From Flavobacteriales bacterium (GTDB lineage: Bacteria > Bacteroidota > Bacteroidia > Flavobacteriales_E > Vicingaceae), in NCBI GenBank assembly GCA_015075325.1, contig JABTUP010000024.1, positions 1 through 48,057 of the forward strand: 48,057 bases of DNA. The letters are read 5' to 3'. Below are positions 42,210 to 48,057 of the stretch, piece by piece. A program made the position numbers and the translations under genes. Below the pieces are notes generated by a model, which worked only from the letters and a program-made list of their open reading frames with translations, was not told the DNA's origin and made no database searches. Each line of letters begins with the position of its first letter. Position 1 is the first letter of the stretch.

Positions 42210-42782
42210 TTATAGTCCGTTAACTTTAAAAATCAGTACACACAATGCTTTGTCAAACTTGTGGTATATTTTTTCTTCCTCTTTTTTGTCAAGAATAGTG
42301 TATTTAAATCCTTTTTTCTGAAAATCTCCGCCTGTTACCATTGTTCTATATTGGAAACGGCAATTTTTAATTTCTTCAAAATCTTTATTGAATTTATCTT
42401 TTCCACAATGTTCAGAAAGTGTAATGATTGTGTCAAGTTCGTTTGAAATCGAAGTAAATAAACTTATCAAATAATATGAGTTTGCAGATGATACAGTCTG
42501 TTTTTGCACACATTCGCCAACAATATGATTGACATTTCTAATTGTTGTTTGCAACGCCTCTATTTTACGAATTATTACATCTTTTTCACTCCGTTTATTA
42601 TGCATATTTCGTTCTAAAAATATCGGAATATATACAGCCAAAAATATTGTTACAACAAGAGTGGCAAGACCTACAATATCTATTTTGTCTTCAAATTCAA
42701 AAACAGGGTAATAGTGTTGTAACCCCATTCCAATTACAACTCCTATAATTACCAATATTACTCCGATTATAATTCTTATCAT
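42210..42782 (-). CDS. Two-helix membrane protein, last gene of the restriction/GHKL operon
   Basis: A 190-residue protein: TM1 at residues 2-19 (IRIIIGVILVIIGVVIGM), TM2 at about 35-55 (VGLATLVVTIFLAVYIPIFL), then a cytoplasmic helical domain with coiled-coil character and several cysteines (CVQKQT, EHCGKD, NCRFQY). I do not recognise a family. It overlaps the STAS-like gene by 4 bp (ATGA), so it is made together with it. A membrane effector or anchor role for the GHKL-STAS pair is inference from the operon order. Confidence 0.78.
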   Translation of the reverse strand: MIRIIIGVILVIIGVVIGMGLQHYYPVFEFEDKIDIVGLATLVVTIFLAVYIPIFLERNMHNKRSEKDVIIRKIEALQTTIRNVNHIVGECVQKQTVSSANSYYLISLFTSISNELDTIITLSEHCGKDKFNKDFEEIKNCRFQYRTMVTGGDFQKKGFKYTILDKKEEEKIYHKFDKALCVLIFKVNGL

Positions 42783-43111
42783 TTATCATTGGCTTCTTTT
42801 ATATATTCAGTTATATCATCTTCCAAAAAAGGGTCATCATCAGATTTGAACTCTAATGTGTCTAACACAATTTTCGCTTGTTTGTAGTTTCTTGCAAGAC
42901 CTCCAAAAGCCGCTTCAAGAAATGAAGTTGCATAACCTGCCGTTCCGTCAAGATCAATCAATAGTTTCTTTTTTTCTGAAAGAGCTTGTTTAAATTTTGG
43001 AAGTAGAATTTTCTCTAAAAACTCCTCTCCAGGGAAATCGCCTTCAATTTCCTCACGTACACCTGGAATAGTAGTGTAATCTTCTGCTATTTTAATAATT
43101 AACTTGTCCAT
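42779..43111 (-). CDS. STAS-like DUF4325 protein
   Basis: The ATG at 43111 (MDKLIIKIAEDYTTIPG) is preferred to an in-frame start 24 nt earlier. The 110-residue protein carries the STAS-like DUF4325 core LLIDLDGTAGYATSFLEAAFGGLAR (about residues 49-73), the region that resembles anti-anti-sigma factors with a phosphorylatable Ser/Thr next to SFL. It overlaps the GHKL ATPase gene by 13 bp. GHKL plus STAS recalls anti-sigma kinase/antagonist pairs, in which the ATPase phosphorylates the STAS protein. That reaction is a family-based inference here. Confidence 0.85.
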   Translation of the reverse strand: MDKLIIKIAEDYTTIPGVREEIEGDFPGEEFLEKILLPKFKQALSEKKKLLIDLDGTAGYATSFLEAAFGGLARNYKQAKIVLDTLEFKSDDDPFLEDDITEYIKEANDK

Positions 43112-44127
43112 CTGTTTGTATTGTTTAATTCCCAATAAAGGAAAGTACCATTAAATTCTTTTGATATTTTTTCATAATTATTTTCTGTCAAGTCAGCTTT
43201 AACATCATTGGAAATGATTTTAAGATTGCTATAATAATTCCTTTCTAAACCTTTATATATATTTGGTAATCCTTTTCCTCTGTATGGGATTTTAGTGCTT
43301 GACATTTTTCGCCCTGAAATAATTTCTTTTAACACATCTCTATTGTCGGTTATACCAAAAAACGAAGTTAGTTTTTCTCGAAATCCTGTCATTTTTGATG
43401 ATTTGAAAATTCCAACTCCAAGGTCAATGAAGGCAAATGAAACTTTGTTATGTACTTTGTCGTGATAAACTGTAAGCCACCAAGTTTCGTGTGCTATTTG
43501 TTGCGGTTTTGCGTGATAACAGGTATTTGCCATACTTTCCATTAAAGCTCGATATACACCTACACATCTCGCCTCTTGTCCAAATACTATTTTAGTTGCA
43601 CGTTTAATAAGTTCGTTTGCAATTCCTCCTTCTGCTTTTTTATTTTGTCTTGTAAGTATGTAATTTTTAGGTTCGTTTTCATTTCCATTTACTCCAAACA
43701 CACCACTTTCTTGGAATATCTTTTTTAATATCACATCTTTGGGATAATTACCTCTTATCGGAACACTTTTGGTTATTTTTGGGGTTTTGATAAATGCTAA
43801 CAATAAAACGATAGCATCATTGGTTAAATTGGTAATATCTTTCAGGTTAATTAAAACAGGTTTTCTGCGATTAATGTATCGTTGAATGGTTTCAAAATAA
43901 GTCAAAATTTCTACTGTATTTTCAACAAATGAAAAGTTGGCAGGTGCTTTTAAACTCTCAAACCTATCATTATCACGTTGCTCTCGTTGTAAAACAATAG
44001 GTATGCCCATTAATCTTTTTCTCTTTGTCTTCGCTTTTGCTTTATTCAACAAAGTTTGCTTTATACGGTCTTTCGCTCGTTTTTTATTACGCTTTTTATA
44101 TTCAGTAGTTGTATAAATCTTTTTCAT
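43099..44127 (-). CDS. GHKL-type ATPase with a very basic N-terminus
   Basis: A 342-residue protein. Residues 1-40 hold about 20 lysines and arginines (KKRNKKRAKDRIKQ, KAKTKRKRL), suggesting nucleic-acid contact. Residues 85-125 look STAS-like (KPVLINLKDITNLTNDAIVLLL). The GHKL ATP-binding site follows: N box E197-S-M-A-N201, G1 box D235-L-G-V-G239 and G2 box R283-G-K-G286. No phosphoaccepting HisKA domain is present, so it is more like a HATPase_c_2/anti-sigma type kinase than a histidine kinase. It overlaps the methylase gene by 4 bp and the STAS gene by 13 bp. Confidence 0.85.
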   Translation of the reverse strand: MKKIYTTTEYKKRNKKRAKDRIKQTLLNKAKAKTKRKRLMGIPIVLQREQRDNDRFESLKAPANFSFVENTVEILTYFETIQRYINRRKPVLINLKDITNLTNDAIVLLLAFIKTPKITKSVPIRGNYPKDVILKKIFQESGVFGVNGNENEPKNYILTRQNKKAEGGIANELIKRATKIVFGQEARCVGVYRALMESMANTCYHAKPQQIAHETWWLTVYHDKVHNKVSFAFIDLGVGIFKSSKMTGFREKLTSFFGITDNRDVLKEIISGRKMSSTKIPYRGKGLPNIYKGLERNYYSNLKIISNDVKADLTENNYEKISKEFNGTFLYWELNNTNRWTS

Positions 44128-45734
44128 TCACAATCTTGATTTATACAAAATAATCCTACAAAAATCCCATTCATTTCCTCTAACAAATCTGCTTTTGCGT
44201 TTCCCGACAACTCCGATTTTCTATACGCACAATACAACCTCAAAATTTCTTCTTCATCTTTCTTGCCAATTTTATCAAGGTCAACCATTAAGGCTTTATT
44301 GATGTCATTTGGTTCAAATTTGTGTAATCCGTTTCCGTATTCTCTGCGATTGTCGTTGAAAATTTCTTTGGAAATATCTGTGAGTAAATAAGCAAACAGC
44401 AAATCAACTTTCGGTTCAGAAAACAGATTTAAGTAAATGCAATGAAAAGTTGTAAGGTTGCTGATGTTTGCTTCATTACGAATAAAGCGTAAGCCATTAC
44501 GATTGAAAACCGAAACCCAAATTGGCGATGGTGGTCGTTTTTCCAAAGCGTACCAAGGATTGCGACTTGCGGTCAAAAATCTTTTATTGATTTCTTCTGC
44601 TTCGCCTTTTAAAATGTATTTTGATAACATTTCGTTTTCTTCGGTTGCGTTGAACAGGAAAATATTTTTGTCTTGCTGTTTTAGTTTTTCAAAATTTTCT
44701 TTCGTGAAAAACGAACCGTTTACGTCAACCGATTTTGTAATGCAAGGCAATAAAAATTTATCGTCAATTTCATATTGTTTTGCTTTGGATTGATTGAACG
44801 TAAAATATTCGTTTGCACCTGTGGCAATACCACGCACAACTTTTCCGTAAGTAGAAAAAGGGACAAGATTTTTAAACCGTGTTGCGTTTTGTTTTTGATA
44901 ATATGCTCGCCATTTTATTTCGGGATTGAGTTCGGAAAATGAAAACGATTTTTCTGCTTTGCTTTTCGGATAAGATTGAATTTTTGTTTGCAAAGTTTGT
45001 AATTCGTCAAGCGATTTTACATTGATAAATTCAACTTCCGATTTTTCGTTATCGTTTGCAAACAATAGGATAGAAGCGGTTGTCAGAGCATCATCAAAAA
45101 CGTTTTCTTCAAAGTCAAAAACGATGATGTAACGCAATAATTTATTTTCAATCAAATACGATTTTACCAATTTACCGTAATCAGAATTTAAAAATTCCGA
45201 AGGAATGATGTATGCAGAACGCCCATTTTTGTTTAATTGGTAAGCTGATTTCAGCAAAAATAAGGTGTAAAGATTGGTAAAGCCGTTTAACTTCAATCCT
45301 AAATTTTCTTCAATTTCTTTCAGAACAGTTTTGTTGTCGTAGTCGTGAAATTTGAAGTAAGGCGGATTGCAAATAATTCCGTCATAACGATTGCCCCAAT
45401 CGTTGAACATATAGTCTTTTAAGAAAACAGAAGTGTTTTTTTCGTGTTCAAAAATAGCGTTTGCTTCTTGCAAAATTGTTTCGTCAATTTCAAAACCTTT
45501 AATAAAACAATCTGCGTTTTTTTGTCGGATTGCTCTTGCAAAAATTCCCAAACCAAAGGCAGGGTCTAAAACCGTTTTCAGTTGTGTGTTTCCCAAAATC
45601 CATTTTGACATAAATTCGGCAACAACAAAAGGTGTAAAAAATTGAGCATATTTTTTACGATGCTCTAACGAAACGGTTTGAGCATATTCCTTTTCAGGTT
45701 CATTGCTGATTATTTCAATTTTGGTTGCAAGCAT
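44124..45734 (-). CDS. N6-adenine DNA methyltransferase of an AccI-type system
   Basis: A 536-residue methylase. Motif X YAQFFTPFVVAEFM (29-42), motif I LDPAFGLGIFA (56-66), motif II FEID (81-84) and motif IV NPPYF (123-127) are in the gamma-class order of TaqI/AccI-like N6-adenine enzymes. The C-terminal 250 residues (from about 290, YGKVVRGIATGANEYFTF) form the target-recognition domain. It protects the host against the endonuclease encoded upstream, whose stop codon shares one base with this start. Length agrees with what I recall of M.AccI (about 540 residues). Confidence 0.92.
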   Translation of the reverse strand: MLATKIEIISNEPEKEYAQTVSLEHRKKYAQFFTPFVVAEFMSKWILGNTQLKTVLDPAFGLGIFARAIRQKNADCFIKGFEIDETILQEANAIFEHEKNTSVFLKDYMFNDWGNRYDGIICNPPYFKFHDYDNKTVLKEIEENLGLKLNGFTNLYTLFLLKSAYQLNKNGRSAYIIPSEFLNSDYGKLVKSYLIENKLLRYIIVFDFEENVFDDALTTASILLFANDNEKSEVEFINVKSLDELQTLQTKIQSYPKSKAEKSFSFSELNPEIKWRAYYQKQNATRFKNLVPFSTYGKVVRGIATGANEYFTFNQSKAKQYEIDDKFLLPCITKSVDVNGSFFTKENFEKLKQQDKNIFLFNATEENEMLSKYILKGEAEEINKRFLTASRNPWYALEKRPPSPIWVSVFNRNGLRFIRNEANISNLTTFHCIYLNLFSEPKVDLLFAYLLTDISKEIFNDNRREYGNGLHKFEPNDINKALMVDLDKIGKKDEEEILRLYCAYRKSELSGNAKADLLEEMNGIFVGLFCINQDCE

Positions 45735-46834
45735 TAAAAATCATTTTGTTGTATTCCTAGAATTTCACGCAAATTATTTACGTCCAAATAAGCTGTACCG
45801 CCCTCAAACGTTACATAAAACAAAAGTCGTCCTCTGCTCATTTCTTTGCGAACGCTTTTGTGTTCGGGTTCATCAACTTTGTAAGCAATCTGAACTCCGC
45901 TTTTAGAATTGATTTTGATTGTTGTTTTGTTCTGATTTTTAGTGTCGGCTTCCACCGAAAAGATTACGCCCTCTTTGTCGGGGTCGGAAATAATTTGCAG
46001 AATTTGCTCAAAAGAAATTCCGTAAACCTTATCAAAGAAAACCTGAAAATAAAAATGCGGAACATTGAAAGTTTCAATCCATTTGTAAACTACTTTGATG
46101 TCCTCAACCTTTGGTGTGATTGAAAGAAAATCACGTTTCTGAATTTCTTTGATTGATTTTTTGAGTTCTTTGAAAAGGTTATTGAGTTCAACTAATCTTT
46201 CGGACGAACTCCAACCCGGAACTTTAAAATCTGTAACGCTTAACGTTTCTGCCGTGATTGATTGTAAAACAGGAATATATTTGCTTCGATTTGGTTGTTC
46301 CAATAAATCAGAATATTCAGCAAGAATTTTATCTCGTATTTGCAAAGCAAGTTGCGAAAATTTAACTGTGCGAATTTGCATTGCCTCCTCATAACGGTCA
46401 ATTAGAAATGCACTTGAACGAACTTCAATCCCTGCAACAGCTTTTTTAACGTAATCTGTAATCGTGTTGTGTGGAATTTGGCTAATGTCGTAGCCTAATT
46501 TTGTGTCAAAATCAGACTTCTTGAAAATCAACAAATCAGGTCTTTTACCGATTGTGTCTAATTCGTTTTGAAATTCTTGATAGAAGTTGTCAAAGCCCTC
46601 ATCGCCTGCGATTAAGTCGTCCGATTTTCCATATTTTACGGCAACAAAGTTTGTAGAAGTTTCGTTTATCGCTCTCGTAACAAGATTTTCAGCCCAATCG
46701 CCTTGTTCTTTATTTGTGATAAAGTTTGATGATGCTTGTGTGGGAGTTCTTGCCAAATCTCGTGGCAAAGAAAAATCCACCAAACTTGTTGGAACATTTT
46801 TAGTTAATTCTCTTATTTGCTCGTAATAATTCAT
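45734..46834 (-). CDS. AccI-family type II restriction endonuclease
   Basis: A 366-residue protein resembling the AccI restriction family; the length equals that recalled for R.AccI. A PD-(D/E)xK-like core is visible: E49 in GDWAENLV, P99-D100 in GKRPDLLIF, and E137-V-R139 in [11 protein letters not shown]. AccI itself cuts GT/MKAC; the same or a related target is plausible but not proven. It overlaps the controller gene by 4 bp upstream and the methylase by 1 bp downstream. Translation after the controller fits delayed nuclease production in a naive host. Confidence 0.85.
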   Translation of the reverse strand: MNYYEQIRELTKNVPTSLVDFSLPRDLARTPTQASSNFITNKEQGDWAENLVTRAINETSTNFVAVKYGKSDDLIAGDEGFDNFYQEFQNELDTIGKRPDLLIFKKSDFDTKLGYDISQIPHNTITDYVKKAVAGIEVRSSAFLIDRYEEAMQIRTVKFSQLALQIRDKILAEYSDLLEQPNRSKYIPVLQSITAETLSVTDFKVPGWSSSERLVELNNLFKELKKSIKEIQKRDFLSITPKVEDIKVVYKWIETFNVPHFYFQVFFDKVYGISFEQILQIISDPDKEGVIFSVEADTKNQNKTTIKINSKSGVQIAYKVDEPEHKSVRKEMSRGRLLFYVTFEGGTAYLDVNNLREILGIQQNDF

Positions 46835-47142
46835 TTCTTCGATTTTAAATATTCTATTTTCATTTCAGCGACTTTCAAAGTGTCCAAGTCGGCTTCTTCT
46901 TCTAAAATTTTATAAGCGATTTGGTCGCTTATAAATTCTTTCAGTAATTCTTTTTCGTCCAATTTGAAAAACTTTGCAATCAATTTGATTTGTTCTTTGG
47001 TTGGTTGTCTGTCGTTGCGTTCAATTTTTCCAAGCAAAGATGTGTCAATGCCGATTTGTTCAGCCACTTCACGAAGTGAAAGCCTGGCTTCTTCACGAAG
47101 TATGCGAATTTGTTCACCAAATGTTGCTACTGTTTTACTCAT
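46831..47142 (-). CDS. XRE-family controller (C) protein of the restriction operon
   Basis: A 103-residue protein with an N-terminal helix-turn-helix (residues 10-65: [28 protein letters not shown]) and a C-terminal helical extension ending [14 protein letters not shown]. It resembles restriction-modification controller proteins and is slightly longer than the usual 80 residues. Two GGACA-N5-TGTCC palindromes lie just upstream around a -7 element, which gives the arrangement expected for autoregulation. Its stop overlaps the endonuclease start by 4 bp. It is the first gene of a six-gene overlapping operon. Confidence 0.88.
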   Translation of the reverse strand: MSKTVATFGEQIRILREEARLSLREVAEQIGIDTSLLGKIERNDRQPTKEQIKLIAKFFKLDEKELLKEFISDQIAYKILEEEADLDTLKVAEMKIEYLKSKK

Positions 47143-47149
47143 CTATCAA

Positions 47150-47205
47150 GGACAATATTTGTCCAAAGGTAACAATGTTTTTTGAATTAAGGACAAAAAA
47201 TGTCC
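47150..47205 (-). promoter_or_regulatory. Two C boxes around the restriction operon promoter
   Basis: GGACA-ATATT-TGTCC at 47150-47164 and GGACA-AAAAA-TGTCC at 47191-47205, centres 41 bp apart. On the minus strand TACCTTTG (47164-47171) is a full -7 match, and TTTG within the distal box lies 22 bp before it as a -33 element. The distal box thus covers -33 and the proximal box the transcript start. High-affinity activation and later repression by the controller is the usual logic for such pairs; which box does what is not determined. Confidence 0.82.
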
Positions 47206-47250
47206 CTAAAAGTTTTCAACAAGTTGTGATTTATTCGGAGCGTTGGGAAA

Positions 47251-47314
47251 ATTCAAGCTCTTTTGGTTTTTGTGTGTCGGCTTTGTGCGGTTGGAAAACC
47301 AAATGTGCTTGAAT
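47251..47314. repeat. B element 2, palindrome upstream of the restriction operon
   Basis: Arms ATTCAAGC/GCTTGAAT, internal loop TCT (47259-47261) opposite TGT (47304-47306), inner arms TTTGGTTTT/AAAACCAAA, and a 24-nt loop containing GGCTTTGTGCGGTTGG. It is preceded by GAGCGTTGGG, as in B element 1. Confidence 0.87.
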
Positions 47315-47340
47315 GTGCGGTGGCGTTCAGGGGTTGCCTA

Positions 47341-47469
47341 TAACGTTTTGGCAGCTTTGCGTTCGGGCGGGATTTTCAACCGAAAATTCCGTGCGAGCGA
47401 CAAAGCGTAAATTTACGAAAAAATGTCGAACGGAAACGTTCGACCCGCCTGACGCAAAACTGCTTGTTA
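47341..47469. repeat. A element 2, 129-bp imperfect palindrome
   Basis: The left arm begins TAACGTTTTGGCAGCTTTGC and ends GGGCGGG (47371); the right arm in reverse complement begins TAACAAGCAGTTTTGCGTCA and ends GGCGGG. Inside is a perfect 8-bp hairpin GTCGAACG/CGTTCGAC with a GAAA loop (47425-47444). GCCTA precedes the left end, mirroring TAGGC after A element 1. Confidence 0.8.
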
Positions 47470-47511
47470 CAAGCTGCCATTCTGTCCTGCTGGTGCGAGT
47501 AAATTATAACT

Positions 47512-48030
47512 TTATTTAATTTGTTTTCCGTCAACATAAGTTTCCGTTTTTTCAATTGTCCCGTCTTCTTTGTAATAGTTCCAAGTCCCCTCCGCAACAG
47601 AACATGGGAAGTTTGTCCAGTCATTGGTGTCATTGGTTTTGAAATATCGAATTACTTTTATTTTTCCTGATGGATAATACTCAGTCCTTTTTCCTAACGC
47701 ACAGTCAGAGTATGAAAGACCTTCTTGCAGTAATTTTCCGTCTTTGTCGTAATACCTAAGCCAACATGGTTTGCAATCGGCAATTGTTTCTGATTCTTGG
47801 TTAGCGCTGTCGTATTCGTTTTGGTTAGATTTTTTATCGTCAACCGAATATTTTGTCTTTTTCTTCTTTGCCGTTGATTTTACAACTTTCCCATCTTTCG
47901 TTTTGGTTGTCTTAACTGTTGTTTCTGTCTTGGTCGAGTTATATGGTCGGTAATTGATGGTGTCAACTTGTGCAAAAATTAAAGTTGATACAATCAATAA
48001 AAGCACTGTCAAAATTATTTTCATTTTCAT
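47512..48030 (-). CDS. Secreted MORN/YwqK-like repeat protein
   Basis: A 172-residue protein with a signal peptide (MKMKIILTVLLLIVSTLIFAQ). A Lys/Thr-rich low-complexity part (30-65) is followed by three short repeats of the YwqK/MORN-like type: WLRYYDKDGKLLQEGLSY, RTEYYPSGKIKVIRYF and GTWNYYKEDGTIEKTETYVDGKQIK. Such repeats occur in Bacteroidota exported proteins and in proteins annotated as YwqK antitoxins; function is uncertain. It lies beyond A element 2, in the same direction as the restriction operon. The final 27 bp of the window hold no gene. Confidence 0.75.
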   Translation of the reverse strand: MKMKIILTVLLLIVSTLIFAQVDTINYRPYNSTKTETTVKTTKTKDGKVVKSTAKKKKTKYSVDDKKSNQNEYDSANQESETIADCKPCWLRYYDKDGKLLQEGLSYSDCALGKRTEYYPSGKIKVIRYFKTNDTNDWTNFPCSVAEGTWNYYKEDGTIEKTETYVDGKQIK

Positions 48031-48057
48031 TTCGTTATGTCGTCCTAAGGTTGCTTG

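Noticed and set aside
41965..47469. Composite transposon with A elements as terminal repeats
   Set aside because: The A elements are direct repeats and each is itself a palindrome; there is no transposase and no visible target duplication.
1..48057. tRNA, rRNA, riboswitch or tmRNA genes
   Set aside because: No cloverleaf with a TTCGA-type T-loop, conserved riboswitch core or rRNA sequence was recognised by eye; a covariance search could not be run.

Overview
The window is a low-GC chromosomal stretch from a Bacteroidota bacterium, probably of the Flavobacteriales type. Support: Bacteroidota-style promoters (TAnnTTTG at -7) before many genes, type IX secretion sorting tails, an S9B dipeptidyl peptidase IV with a POT transporter, and futalosine hydrolase. 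No rRNA, tRNA, integrase, transposase or CRISPR array was found.

Left part (1-28.5 kb). A truncated secreted propeller protein is followed by an oxidative-stress operon (PerR-like repressor with a near-consensus Per box, 2-Cys peroxiredoxin, superoxide dismutase) and a T9SS-exported esterase. A small defence patch (4.7-8.2 kb) holds a type IIG restriction-methylase gene broken by two compensating 1-nt indels, plus a RhuM-family gene. Peptide scavenging comes next: lipoprotein binding protein, two permeases and a dipeptide epimerase, then further right dipeptidyl peptidase IV and a POT symporter. Housekeeping genes are interspersed: fmt, ctaA, HMA metal-binding proteins, EamA and MFS transporters, a thioredoxin-like protein, mqnB, a saccharopine dehydrogenase-like protein, a DUF423 protein and smpB.

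Middle (28.5-35.6 kb). A delta-60/Ig-like surface protein has a frameshift and a length-preserving internal rearrangement inside 240-bp repeats. A TPR histidine kinase/LytTR regulator pair, a small membrane protein and lhgO follow. Several gene borders here and further left carry short-period degenerate repeats with shared words.

Right part (35.7-48 kb) is accessory and the most interesting. First block, all on the minus strand: an OmpR-type two-component system, then a five-gene operon (TDT/SLAC1-like anion transporter, two paralogous unknown membrane proteins, an Fnr-like sensor without a DNA-binding domain, and a formate/nitrite-type channel). Between them lie three direct-repeat operators with 11-bp half-site spacing. 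Second block: six minus-strand genes that all overlap (C-type regulator, AccI-family endonuclease, N6-adenine methyltransferase, basic GHKL ATPase, STAS-like DUF4325 protein, two-helix membrane protein), preceded by two C boxes. This joins a type II restriction system to an uncharacterised signalling module in one operon.

Both blocks are bordered by one family of palindromic elements (B elements: 35745-35798, 41653-41746, 42134-42201, 47251-47314). All four have the same orientation, a conserved TCT/T(G/A)T internal loop and TTTG/CAAA stem, and arms that differ in sequence but keep pairing. A second imperfect palindrome of about 128 bp (A elements: 41965-42091 and 47341-47469) flanks the restriction block as direct repeats. 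B elements sit 8-10 nt past the last stop codon of each block, which resembles integron cassette architecture, although no integrase is visible. The candidate new system is this element family together with the restriction-GHKL-STAS operon it carries.
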